Shown here: positions 37,647-49,018 of the stretch, piece by piece
How positions within the stretch are numbered: position 1 is the first letter of the stretch
How the letters are laid out: each line of letters starts with the position of its first letter
NCBI GenBank assembly: GCA_902805475.1
Contig: CADCSX010000005.1
Span: 1,747,501-1,811,500 of the forward strand
Length of the DNA stretch: 64,000 nucleotides
Source of the DNA: Entonaema liquescens
Taxonomy: Eukaryota > Ascomycota > Sordariomycetes > Xylariales > Xylariaceae
Reading direction: 5' to 3'
Notes under the pieces: model-generated
The model's input: the letters and a program-made list of their open reading frames with translations, nothing else
The model's database searches: none
Told to the model about the DNA's origin: nothing
Made by a program: the position numbers and the translations under genes

Positions 37647-39563
37647 GCTGAATATTGACCCCTTTGTGCTCTGACCTTACTGGTTGATTTCGCCGACCAA
37701 CACAATTCCCTTTAGACGATATACGAAAATGATATTAAGCTTCGCTCAGAATACACGTCCGATTATACGGAAATCCTTACGGGCGTATCGCTTATCTTGT
37801 CTTGGATCGTGGCGGCGGAGCGGGTCTTGGGGTAAAGTGCTAGCTCACGAGGACGTTGGTTGGAATGGAGTATACTCTATGTAGAACAGAAATCTGGATG
37901 GTATGAGTTGGCATTCGTTCGTTGCGGGTCGCTCGTTGTTGGTTACTTAGTTGTTACTTGCTAGTCGCTATGTCAAAGAAATAATAAGGACGAATTGTAG
38001 CGTTATAACATTGCTGCCAACGGATTACGATATGTATTCGCTGAACAAGCAAAAGGGCTACGTCCAAGTCATGTCCATTTTCGAAGGTGATTTTCGAAGT
38101 TGCGAGTAGTTGCTACTTGAATCGATATCAGACTTCTAGGGAGAATCCCAATCCCAGTCCCAGATCTAAAGGGTTCAAAAAAAAAAAAGAGAAGACAACA
38201 GGGCACGGGATGAGTATGTAGAAGAGGCCAGAGCTTTAGATTTGGGTGGGGTTCACCAGTTCCATAAGAAGTGATGCAATATATTTATCAGGGTCAATCC
38301 ACTACCACTTTGGACTAAGGTAGGGCCGGTTCGGTAGTGAGTAGAGCTCTTGAGTGGATCGGAGGTCGACGATGGACGATGGACAAGGGTATTACTAATA
38401 AAACTAAGGAGAACTTTTCAATGGCCGTATAAATTATTTCACGATGGTAGTATTAGAAAAAGGGAGTTTTAAACAAAAGAGGCGAAAGTTGAGTAGAAAA
38501 AAGATAAAGTTAGGAGATGGATGTGTAAGTTTATGTCAGCAACCACAATCGCCGATGCAACCCCAGAAGTAGTACTTAAGTAACGCTGGTTACATGCATA
38601 TACCAAGATTGATATTGGTATTTCGTGTATTTCGTGTACTTTGTGCCTTATTATACCACTCGAGCCTCCAGGTAATTTTATTTGAAGAAGCAATTTAGGA
38701 ATGGTGGATTCTAGTAGGACGTAGGACGTAGCACAATACGGTGCAACATCGTCAAATCAAGATGAGGCGGGCGGTCTGGGTCTATTTCGTTATTCCACGA
38801 AGATGCTGCAATAGAGTCGGCTTCAGCGCTAATCCAAGTAAAAAAAAGGGTGCTTTTCAGTGGGACAACAAGCCGCTGTCAATCCAGTAACGCCGGACTT
38901 GCAAGGGGGAGATATGTAAGTATCTGCCCACATAATCGTTAAAGGATAGATACATCTACGGGTACATCTAACGGGTCCCCCGGTACATACCGCTTTCCAC
39001 CCCCCCCTCTCCCCCCCCAATAACCCATGCGGTCATACGTGCGTTGTTTTCCGGCGTTACGTGCACTAGATACACTAGTTAGCGTGCACGCTAGAGAATT
39101 ACCCCAATTAGCGAAGTGAACATGACGCTCGGATCAACAGACGTCACATGCTTCCCTTCTCAGCTGTCCTGTTCTTCCCGTTACGGGCAGTATGGGTTAT
39201 GGAGGGTTTATGGGGTTATGCTTGGTTACGGGCCAAAAGAAGCATGAGGAAAGCAGGAGGGGCAACAAACCAACCCAAAACCCTGAGACAAATGGCTGAA
39301 TGCGTACAATCAAACCACTTACATCCAATGAACTGATACCATCGTAGAAGCGAACCAGCATGAAATCAGCATGAACCCATCAGGTGACCGGCTTCTGCCG
39401 ACCCTGTCCAAAAAGTCGGGATATTCCCAATTCATTTAGTTACGCCTATTAGGAAGGAGATGATTATGAATCAAACAGGGTCGTCTTATTCCTCGTCGGC
39501 AGAGGTTCTTTTAAACCAGCTTCCTCATCCTCATATAAGTCAATTAGTTCCAGAATAATGCTC

Positions 39564-39597
39564 CAAAGGACGCAAAGAACGCAAAGGACGCAAAGGA
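39564..39597. repeat. 9-bp imperfect tandem repeat
   Basis: Units of AAAGGACGC/AAAGAACGC occur about four times in direct tandem in non-coding DNA. Confidence 0.8.
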
Positions 39598-41269
39598 GAC
39601 AAACATACAAACCTACTATTAACTATGTATCCAAAAGCAATCCTTCCTGTGTAGCGTGTAAGCGTGTTATCCAGCTTGGCTAGTCAGGTCCCCAGATAGA
39701 CCCTTCCAGACCCTCATTCACTTCCTTTTTCAGTCACATTAACACTCGCCCCGATCAAGAGCATGCAGCAAGCTAATACTTATGCAAATTTCGACTTGGC
39801 GATACTACAGAATATACCAAGATGACGACATTTTTTACTAACTAGGTCTTCAGTCTTCAATTAAGATAAGCTCTCGGGTTTTAGGGCAGCGAAATAGCTC
39901 TTCTGTCATTGGTCCAGATAATGGACAATAGACACAATTAGGTTTCTTCAAAGAATAAAATTAATCCCAATCCGAGTAATCCGAATATTAACGACTTGAA
40001 TCATTGCCATCAAGTTTGATAGCAAAACATATTGTAATTGGCCACGCGTGAATATAAATCCAACAGATCTATGCATATACCTATCTTCTCTGTCACTACT
40101 AAATTAGCACTTTCAATCATCAGGAATTCACCATCATTGGTGACAAACCTAACATAGTAGAAGTCTTATCGTGATAGCATGACGACGCCCTACGTAATCC
40201 AGCAAGTTGTACCATCCAGAGCCCGACGCCAACTCTACACGAGATAATCCCTTTATAAACCCGAACGTCTATCTATCATCACCTAGATGTAATGCTTATG
40301 GCTAGAAGTGTGCAAGCCCATTAGATACCTAGTTAGCAAATGCATTGCGTCCCAACGCAATCCCTTACTTTGGAGAGCATTGTTTAATGAATCAAAGAAA
40401 TTAAAATTCAGTCCCTTGACAACAAATAGAACTCATGCGGTGTGTTGTGGTACAATTTTTCGTGAATTTGATACCCCTTTTTCTTTTTGATAATCAAGGT
40501 GGTAGCCAACACCCAAAAGCCACGAGGCATGAATAAGCAGAATCACGAGCGAGAGTTGCATCCGACGGTATCCTTATGCATACCACGTCGGGTGTACCAT
40601 TCCGCGACGACGTTTCTCTAGGGGCTGTAATTCGGTAAGCCGGGATAACTAATATCTACATGGCCCAATGTTTACATTACCTCCTTAAAATAGCTGACCA
40701 TTGAAACTACCTCCTAGACCGTTCTCACGTGAAGCTCGAGCTAAAGATCTCCCATATATCACGCCTTTCGATTTGATTCGAGCGGGATACCCGAGCTTTT
40801 AGCTATAAGACCATATAACTACAGAGATACCATCATTAGTAACAGTCATGGTTAATATAACTACGACTCCTTCAAAAACAAGAAATAAACAAGACGTCCT
40901 AACCCAGAGTGCTAGGTAATGTTTAAATACAAATTGAATATATCGTATAAATCGAAATCATACGATACTTCGATGATGAAAAAGCCAGGGTTATTATGCA
41001 GAACAGAACGAGACATGAAAGAACCACCCCTTGTGTCTTGGGTTCCAAGTCCCTTCACACCATTAATATAGTAAATCATAGGTCAATACATACTTCTATT
41101 GCGAATATGCTTAGAGTCAAATACTAAATATTAGTTATCATTGCCTCCCTTAAATATGTAGTCCATAAATCTCCTATATAGTCGCTGGCTGGTTCGAGCA
41201 GCTATAACGATAATCTATATACCTAAACAGTACCTAGGACCTGTCCTGAATATGCAGTCGGCAAATTCT

Positions 41270-41880
41270 AGAACTCCGACCAAGGCGGGTACACTGACTT
41301 CCCATCAGGGCCAAATTCATCTTCCTTCCATCGATGTACTTCTCAGTCGAGCCCAGCATTGCCACCGTGTGCACTAGGTTCACATACGGGCCCTCGGTAG
41401 CCAGGAGCAGTTGGAAGTCACGATCCGCCTACACTCTTCCAAGCTCCGCAATGGTGCGGAAATAGAACTCGACTGCGATGCCGTGGTCATATTGGGGTGG
41501 GAGGTGAGTACGGGATGAGATCAATGGAGGGGATGAAAAGGGGGGCGATAACACCCACGGCAATGACCTAGCCCTGGTTACCTCGCTGGTTCAACTTTTC
41601 CAAGGCGACGCGATACGGTGCTGGTATGGAAACCTAGTCAGATAAAGGGGTTTGTTACTCAGCCCAGCGCGTATTTTCCTATACCTGCTGGTATACCTCG
41701 ACGCCGCTTTGGGCATGAGTGCTGGCGGTCTAGCAAGGCGCTCGCACGAGGAGACCTTGCTGTCCACCGATTTGCTCTGGCGTTCCGTATATACTTGCAA
41801 GATAGCCTTGGAAGGCGGCTTGATGATGCTTCCTTGTCGTTGTCGGATGCCGGCGTCGTTAAGGCTGTTCTATGAAGTCT
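41270..41880 (-). pseudogene. Decayed coding remnant, family not identified
   Basis: Read on the minus strand, the piece near 41500-41280 contains protein-like text interrupted by a stop: YDHGIAVEFYFRTIAELGRV, a stop, then ADRDFQLLLATEGPYVNL and VAMLGSTEKYIDGRK. Upstream, other frames give fragments such as TPEQIGGQQGLLVRA and VIAVGVIAPLFIPSIDL, again with stops between. The composition and near-continuity suggest a gene that has accumulated indels and nonsense changes. I could not assign the ancestral family. Confidence 0.35.
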
Positions 41881-42323
41881 ATATGATAAATAGTTGATAG
41901 CTTAGACTAGTCGAGTCGAGCTATTCGATATAAGAGAGTAAAGATGAGAAATACTTTAGCCGTCTAGGATGACTGCTTGCTCTAGGATACCAAGTCATAT
42001 GTAAAGAAGTAGATGTTTATACAACCTAGGAGCTACTTGCGACACCGTCCATACATAGGTAAGATACCTAATGAACCGCACTCGTAAAGCCGAGTACCTA
42101 GACATAGTAGTCGGGTGAACTGCAAAGGGTCACGATTTGATTCATTGTCTTGACTTCCCATTAGAGAATTGTTATCCCACATCTTTTTGCAGACCTCGAG
42201 ACACAGGAGCTCTCTGCTGGCCTGACAACATCGAAACCCTTATACGACTGAAACCTTATTAGGCGGATGGCTTTGTCAGTCATACCGTTGGGAAATGACC
42301 GAACTTTCATTCTCAAGCGTTGT

Positions 42324-42358
42324 AGTATGAAGTATGAAGTATGAAGTATGAAGTATGA
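42324..42358. repeat. Five tandem copies of AGTATGA
   Basis: The heptamer AGTATGA is repeated five times without interruption. It lies in non-coding DNA between the decayed remnant and the L5 gene. Confidence 0.9.
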
Positions 42359-43147
42359 AATATTGATATCCCACAACAAGACAATATGTTGTTTGCCTCC
42401 GTTTATGACCAATATGTCTGAGTGAGAGCGCTGCTTAACGACGGACTTTACTTATAATTGGAGTCCAGCGGCACCCTACTCCAGTTAGGCTATCTTATCG
42501 CTTGTCAGATTAAGAGAAAGAGTGTTTAATTGCCCCTTATATGTCCCGAGGAAACCCTATATTTAGGAGCGGAGTGGAATCTAGATGATAGTCAAGTGCG
42601 GTCCCATCCGGGTACCGGGTAGTGTTTCCGCAATAGGACGAACCCGTCGATAGTGACTTGGTGGTCCGAGACCACAGAAAGCCCTGTTCTCCCGGAAAGG
42701 ATAGGCTCTTGTATTATTCGCCTGAATTAAGCTAGTATTGCGCTGAGGCCTTCATTAAGTTCGTGTAAAAACTACGTTACGAGGCGCATATTGTGTATAA
42801 ATGTGATAGCAAAAGTTAGGGGGGAGAGCTGTCGATTGGTATCAACGCCAGCTTTAGACAGGTATAAAATCAAGATGATCTAGGGCTATCTATTACGTAC
42901 GTACGTACGTACTCACGCAATCTTTGTCTTGTTAGTCAAATGGCGTGTTGTCCGTGGATATCTGGAGGGGCTCCCAAACGAGAAAATTACTAGGTGGTCA
43001 CACAAACATTAATATCAAGACAGTGACGGTGCATAAACTTCATTAATTCGTTTAGTAACCCGTCAATAAGCCATTCCTATGAACTCCGATGCCTGAAGAC
43101 AACCGTAAATACGGAGTGACATTTTTTCCCTTCCCAGAACCGCCCAC

Positions 43148-44290
43148 TTATTCCTCGCGGAGTTCGGCAATTCTAGCCTTAACCTTCTCGCGCTTCTCAT
43201 CCTTGGTAGCCTTGGGAGTCCTGTACTTCTTGGACTCTGCCTTCCATTCATCCTTGCTCTTCTTGGGAGCATCACTCTCAGCCTTCTTGAAGGGGTCCTC
43301 TCGGATAGCAGCATGGGCCTCAGTGTAGAGGTCTTCCAGACCATCAGCCTCGATGTCGTCGTCGAGGTACTTTTGGAACTGGCTCTTGTATCGCTCCTCA
43401 TCGTCATCAGCGAGGGTCTCCATGTACTCGGCAACGTGACCACCGTAGATGTACTTCTTCAGGGTCTCAGCGTCGAGCTCCTCAGTCTCCATATCGAAAC
43501 CGGGGAATCGGTTCTCGGAGTGGGGAACGAGGATACCACCGTCGGAGGCACCCTTCATGACACCAAAGACACGGGCACCAGTGGAGGTTCGGGCAAGACC
43601 AACATCAAGGAAGGCCTTGAAGGGTCGGCGCTCCTCACCATCGTGCTCAGCGGCCTCAGTGAGAGTGTACTCTCCATCGGGCTCCTCAACACCAGTGAAG
43701 GTCTCGTCGAGGCCGAGCTTCTTGAGGACACGGCGGGCAAGGAGTAGGCCGGTGGCGTAGGCAGCAGCCCAGTTGGTAAGACCGTGCTCGATGCCGTAGG
43801 CCTTAAGCTCGTGGGAGTAGGCAGCGGCGAAGACCTTGTCACCAGAGATCTCAGAGGTGACGATCTGAGTGATGATGTCGCGGTTGGTGAAGCGGACGAC
43901 CAGGCGGTACTTAGGGGCGTTGTACTTGTTCTTGGCCTGGGTGATCAAGCGCTTACGGGCATAGTAGTCGGTCTTTCCTTCACGACGGCGCTTGTACTTG
44001 GTCTGGAAGCGGCTGTTGTGAGGTCTCAGTTAGTCTTCTAGTCTTTTAGTCTTTAAAGGAATGCGGGAAGTAGATGTATATCTAAATATTACTTACCTGT
44101 AGTAGGCGCTGCTCTTGACTACCTTGTGGAAAGTCTGTCAAGATCCCATCGAGTCAGCAATTTGCGCTTCAGATATTATTTCCTCCATTCCGAAGCATCT
44201 TGCATTGACTCTTGCGATCAAATGCCCATTAATGCAACATCCGCCATTTCTGGCATTGCAATGGGGTTGTATTCATCCTGGACTCACCAT
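43148..44290 (-). CDS. RPL5: 60S ribosomal protein L5 (uL18), 301 aa
   Basis: Three exons, 44290-44288, 44134-44097 and 44012-43148, sum to 302 codons with stop. The first coding exon is only the ATG, followed by a 153-bp intron (GTGAGT). Intron 2 is 84 bp (GTAAGT). The product begins MTFHKVVKSSAYYSRFQ and continues KYKRRREGKTDYYARKR, NKYNAPKYRLVVRFTNRD and TNWAAAYATGLLLARR. The acidic middle and Lys-rich C-terminus are typical of eukaryotic L5. L5 binds 5S rRNA with uL5 and enters the central protuberance of the large subunit. Length matches the family (about 297-301). The coding sequence is notably C/G-ending in codon choice (many CTC, AAG, GTC), unlike its neighbours, as expected for a highly expressed gene. 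Confidence 0.97.
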
Positions 44291-44799
44291 CTTGACTGAA
44301 TTGGCTGATGGGCAAATGTTATCAGCACAGTTGTCGAAAGGGTTGGAGTTGTGAAAGAGATAAAAGTTGCGACGAGAGAAAAGTTGTGGGCTTAATTGTA
44401 GTGCATGTGGGCTAAAATTCGCTTGCGAACCCTTGTTTGGTGGGGTACGAATTGGAAAGTCATAAAAACCGAGGTGGGCGACGACTGGCTCTAGCTTAGG
44501 GTAGCTTTGGCTTCGTGCATGGACCACCTCTGCGAGCTTACCTAAACTAAGTATAAAGTACTCCGTCTATGCCGTGGGATGCCCGCTTGCATCAACCGAG
44601 GCATGTCTTAAAGGCTCTTGACTACAAGTGTAATGAGACCCCGAACGACGTCTTATTTTCTATACACTCGATAGCACAATAGGATATCATGTTCAACCAA
44701 ATATCTGGTGATATGAATTAGAGTACTTACCTGCGTTAATCCTAAGAGGGTATAATTAGTACCTAGTGCATAGAGATTCTGAAAGATCCGGACGGCATA
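44291..44799. other. Shared promoter region between L5 (-) and the HAD hydrolase (+)
   Basis: The two genes diverge here with about 510 bp between start codons. The L5 side is CT-rich on its coding strand and has the ACCCTAA motif. No other gene is visible. Confidence 0.5.
44496..44502 (-). promoter_or_regulatory. Telobox-like ACCCTAA upstream of the L5 gene
   Basis: On the coding (minus) strand the sequence ACCCTAA lies about 206 bp upstream of the L5 ATG. Telobox/Tbf1-type sites of this sequence control ribosomal protein genes in several ascomycetes. A single short match could be chance. Confidence 0.3.
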
Positions 44800-45794
44800 A
44801 TGGTAGCCCATAAACAACCAAAGGTGCTCCTATTTGATATTGGAGGGGTTTGTGTAAGTCATGACTATTCCAGTGAATATAGCATCGATTATCACTATTC
44901 AGTCATCCAAGGATTACCTTAACTCTTATTCTCTATTCATTTTACTAGCTTCGACGTACTGGTACGAGGGCACCACTAACAAGGAAACAGGTTATCTCAC
45001 CTTTCCAATCAATATTAGACTATGAACTGAGTTTGGGCATTCCACCAGGATGGATTAACCACTCAATATCGAAAACTGCACCTAGTGGTTTTTGGCATAG
45101 GCTAGAAAGAGGTGAAATTCTCCTAGACGATGCATTTTATGCTGGCTTCAACGAAGATCTTCATGATCCTACGAGATGGGCTGCATTTTATAAGATCCAG
45201 CAGTCGAAGAACCCAAGTCTCCCCAAGGAAATTCCTCCAGTACCAAAGCTTGACGGGCGTTGGCTGTTCAATGATATGATGACATCCTCAACAGATCCGG
45301 ATCCGTGGATGTACCCGGCGCTCAAGAACCTGAAGGCTAGTGGGAAGTTTATCCTCGCTGCCCTCAGCAATACAGTTATTTTCCCACCTGGCCATGCGCT
45401 TCACAGGGCGGATTTCTTCGCTGACCCGCTCCGGAGCCTATTTGATGTTTTCGTGTCGTCTGCACACGTGGGCCTGCGAAAACCGGACCCTAAGATTTAT
45501 CAGTATGCGCTGAACGAGGTAGACAAATATGCCAAGTCCCATGCCGACGAGGAACGGGGTCAATCATTGGGCTGGCAAGAAGGGGTGAAACCAGACGATG
45601 TTATATTCCTGGACGATATTGGAGAGAACTTGAAAGCAGCTAAAGCGGTGGGTTTCCAAACTATTAAAGTGCCTCTGGGGAAAGCATTTGAGGCTGTGGA
45701 TGAGCTGGAAGCCATCACAGGCCTTAAGCTAGCGGGCGACCATCCTAGGATACCCATCAAACCGAAGATAGGAGGCGCGCATGCTAAATTATAG
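44800..45794 (+). CDS. HAD-superfamily hydrolase (285 aa)
   Basis: Two exons, 44800-44853 and 44991-45794 (286 codons with stop), are separated by a 137-bp intron with a GTAAGT donor. The junction rebuilds motif I: VLLFDIGGVC joined to VISPFQSILDYEL. HAD motifs follow in order: nucleophile Asp13 in FDIGGV, motif II LSNT (Ser144), motif III Lys182 in GLRKPDPKIY, and motif IV Asp226/Asp227 in IFLDDIGENL. The cap is the C1 helical type. Asp13 is followed at +2 by Gly instead of the general-acid Asp of standard phosphatases. That DxG form is seen in the ACAD10/epoxide-hydrolase-N-like and YihX-like subgroups, so the substrate cannot be predicted. There is no targeting signal, so the protein is probably cytosolic. 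Confidence 0.92.
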
Positions 45795-46200
45795 ATATAG
45801 GCTATTAATGGTTTCTAATCTCTGCATTATATATTATGAGAAATAGAATTTTGTTATAGAATTGCCAATTGAGTTCCTTACGCTATCTATCCTGTGCGAA
45901 GGTGTTACGGAGCAACATTCTCGTACGTAGCGGCTTATCGGGTACTCAATAAATGGGCTTGCATGGCTACCGCATGTTATCATGAATATGGTGTTGCTGG
46001 ATGATGTAGTAAACTAACAATCCTTAATATCTTCTCCAAGAAGAACGGCAACTTAGTGGGGTTCTTATCACCGGGTGTCGCCGTGTTCTTAGGACTAACG
46101 CAGTCTCAAGGGAATCTATGATAAGCCATTATATTTCAAACTTAGGAGAAGCACAGCGTGATTAATTCTTCCACGCGTAACTGATCTACGAACAAGAGCA
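45795..46200. other. Intergenic spacer between HAD hydrolase and deaminase
   Basis: About 400 bp, AT-rich. It must hold the 3' end of the HAD gene and the promoter of the deaminase gene. No other feature is recognised. Confidence 0.4.
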
Positions 46201-46853
46201 ATGGAAATGCAGAGCGGCACAGCGGCCGTATTGGTCCCGACTCTTTTCCCAGAGCGCAAACCAATGACGCCAGCACAAATCGCAGGTGGTATCCGAGCAG
46301 CATTGGCAGTGCAGCGCCGCGCAGTAGCACTCGGCAAGCGACCTTTTGCTGCAGCATTGATAGGACCGGACAACGACACGGTGCTACTGACGCACCAATC
46401 CGTGGACCAGGTAAACCATGCGGAGAGCGAGCTCGCCAGGTTGGCATACAAACACTACCCTAAGGAGTTCTTGTGGCAATGCACTCTCTTCAGCACGTGG
46501 GAACCGTGTGGAATGTGCACTGCTACCATCTACGTTCGTCTGATGTTTCCATATGTTACCCCCTAATGCCTCCTATCTTAGTGCGACGGCAAGGCTGATG
46601 GATGGGATCACAGTGGGCACACATTGGTCGCATTGTTTTCGCGGCTAGCAACGACCAGTTGTATGACCTGACTGGCCCGGGCAATAAGGAGAATTTCACC
46701 ATGGATTGGCACACGAGGGATATTTTGAAAGGGTGCCCGCAGAAGGATATTGAAGTTATCGGACCATTAGCGGAAGAGGGCAAGGCGGTGGTAGAGGAAA
46801 GTGATACATATTGGAGCAGGACAAGGGCCAACGAGGGCGCCAACAGGGGCTGA
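46201..46853 (+). CDS. CMP/dCMP-type zinc deaminase (190 aa)
   Basis: Two exons, 46201-46533 and 46614-46853, give 191 codons with stop. The 80-bp intron has a GTTCGT donor and CACAG acceptor. It is supported because it joins CTATIY to WAHIGRIVFA, the usual context after the second zinc motif. The zinc-dependent deaminase signature is intact: H73-A74-E75 (zinc ligand and catalytic Glu) and P102-C103-G-M-C106 (two Cys ligands). Such enzymes hydrolytically deaminate cytosine, guanine or tRNA adenosine. The ending (DWHTRDILKGC, then DIEVIGPL) resembles stand-alone fungal nucleoside/nucleobase deaminases more than dCMP deaminase, but the substrate is uncertain. An earlier start is possible; this ATG gives an appropriate N-terminus. 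Confidence 0.88.
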
Positions 46854-49018
46854 GCTACGGCTGACTGCTGGTTTGGCCGTTTAAGGCTGAAATGGAGATT
46901 CCTAATAGGGCGAAAACAACCCCTAAACAGGATATAAGAGACGAATATCAGTGAAGATTTATTTTTGTCTTGATAAGTGATCGCCAGCTTTTGTCTCTTC
47001 TTTTGATCGGTATATGAAACCATGTGGCTGCCAAAGCCACTTAACTATTCGGGTGATTGAGAGGCGTAGGAATGAATTAGGGGACACTGCCTACCTGCCT
47101 GCACCCTTTTGACGTCACGTCCTTGTTTGTAAAACTCGACAACGGAACTGATATCGAATCAGGAGACGGTACCTAAATTATCTTTCAGGAAAACGCCCTC
47201 TTTGTACTACAGGTAGCTTACGTGTATTAGACCCAAATATTCGGGACAGTTTGTTAAGTAGTTAAAACTATATGGAACTCGTACGTAAGTGAACGCGCCT
47301 TTTTGAAGAGATTTCGACTTTAGAGCTTTCCTTGATAACTGAACGCGAAAAATACGCCTATACTTTGTGTACTTCGTACTCTGGACTAGTTTGAAGAGCT
47401 GACGAGGAACCGAAATAATTTTATGACTAATGTATAGGCTATGTCATCAGCTCATCTGTTTTTGGGGGCCGTTTTTTAACTTGCAGACTCGTTACCTAGT
47501 TTTGATTTGATTCTTTCAAGGTTACATAGACATGTTGGTGGATTCGATCCGCTGGCACTTGAAGTTATAGCTCCACCTCCACCAAAGGGGGAACCAATAA
47601 GAAAATAGAAAAGTCAAAGAGGCTCGTAATAGCTGCGGGTAAGCCTGTGTAATTTTTTAGATTATGTGGGCGCCTCTACCCTTGAATTCGAACCTCCCCT
47701 GTTTAAATGACGATCCCCCTCGAATCTCAATCTTCTATTGTTCCACAGTTACCAAATTCTGTCTCACCGCACCAATACGCTACAGGAAAGGAGGATGCAG
47801 GTGCATGATATGCAGTCTGCCCTGTCGCTTAATTTGGAAGTAAGCCACGCGGGAAGCCGCGAAGTCGTGAATTGTCTAGCGTTTCCCTCTTTGAAACGTA
47901 GGCTCTCCCTCTAGTATCTAAGCTATCGGCATCGTGACAACCGTTCGCTTAAATTACAGATCGGATATTTTCTTTCTTTCTTGAAGCTCCACAGACTAAA
48001 AAAAAAATTGTTTATGGCGGTGTAAAGCTGCCGTCTTAAACATATAGGAGGCATTAAATCAGCAACTAAAGTCTCATTTACATATTAACTAGTTATAATC
48101 CAACGGCAGATCTAAGAGGAGACCTTATATAGGTATTCTTACCTCATATATGGCTGTTCGAACTCTCCAGGCAACAGAATTTTGGCCAATCGAAAATCTT
48201 GTTCCGTTCTTTGCTGGCAGCCAAATACAAATAAAAGCAGGTACTCTCCCTTTTTAAGATTTTCGTTCCGAGATGTAACGGATAGTTTAAGAAGCATAAA
48301 AAGTCATTGCGGCCGATTGGTCTGTATTCTGTTGCCTAGAGCCGCTAGTTTGGTTTCGTGTCTGGGCAGCAAAAAAAATTGAGTGGATAAAAGAGGCAGG
48401 TCTAGTTTTTTAAGGAGGGAATTCTAAGTTAGGGGAGATGATCATCTAGCCAAAGCCTTAAAGAAGGCCGGGTTGTTGTACATGTAGGAAAGGCGTAGGG
48501 AGTTCCTTCTATTATTGCTATTACCTTACATACATAATTACCTATCTACCTGCATAGTTCTGAATAGTTCTGACACGCACTAAAAGTAAATACTAGAGGC
48601 AAAGCACATACAAGTGAAGGCACGACCCGTGCGGCTCTAGACCCTTAGCCTTGATAACTCTAAGGCCTAAGAGACTGTTTGCTTAACTGTTCTTTACTTG
48701 CGACTACCTTACTTACCTTGTACCTAACAACTCATCAGATTCGTCATATTACTTCTTCACTTCTTATCTACTTACGTACCTAACGTTCAGGCCGGGGTGT
48801 AATGCTTATCCACACATCATCTTATACAACCTTGACTTTGTAGTTTTACACTCTCTTATTCCGTCTGATTACTCCCCAATCTCCTTAACCCTCCTCGACA
48901 TCGGTTTCCTATGAGCACAAATCTTTTTCAAGACAACTTCGATTTGGTCAAGCTGACTTGACTTACCTTGGATTCCAAGAAGCTGGCCAAACAGGGATGA
49001 CGCGTGATCATCCTTCCC
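46854..49018. other. 2.2-kb intergenic stretch
   Basis: No coding frame is supported; the longest plus frames overlap the deaminase or lack motifs. A GGTTCGAATTC-like box on the minus strand near 47690 has no accompanying A box, so no tRNA is called. The DNA before the DUF3431 gene (48880-49000) is pyrimidine-rich, as in fungal promoters. Confidence 0.4.

Larger units (their letters stand above)
37647..43147. other. 5.5-kb gene-poor stretch
   Basis: This is the longest gene-free part of the window. It has C8/C7 tracts at 38999-39018, a 9-bp tandem repeat at 39564-39597, a 7-bp tandem repeat at 42324-42358 and (TACG)n at about 42895-42912. Broken coding-like sequence lies at 41270-41880, and I see no other coding evidence. 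The first few hundred bases are the promoter and leader of the LRR gene, the last few hundred the 3' flank of the L5 gene. No transposon domain or terminal repeat was recognised. Confidence 0.4.

Noticed and set aside
42324..42358. Heptamer array considered as a CRISPR-like or regulatory array
   Set aside because: The units are contiguous without spacers, and CRISPR arrays do not occur in fungal nuclear DNA; it is a simple tandem repeat.
37647..43147. Search for a transposon in the 5.5-kb gene-poor stretch
   Set aside because: No reverse-transcriptase, integrase or DDE-transposase motif and no long terminal repeats were seen by eye; an old, mutated element cannot be excluded without a repeat-library search.
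47680..47710. tRNA B-box-like sequence (GGTTCGAATTC on the minus strand)
   Set aside because: No A box or foldable acceptor/anticodon arms are found at the expected distance, so it is not a tRNA.
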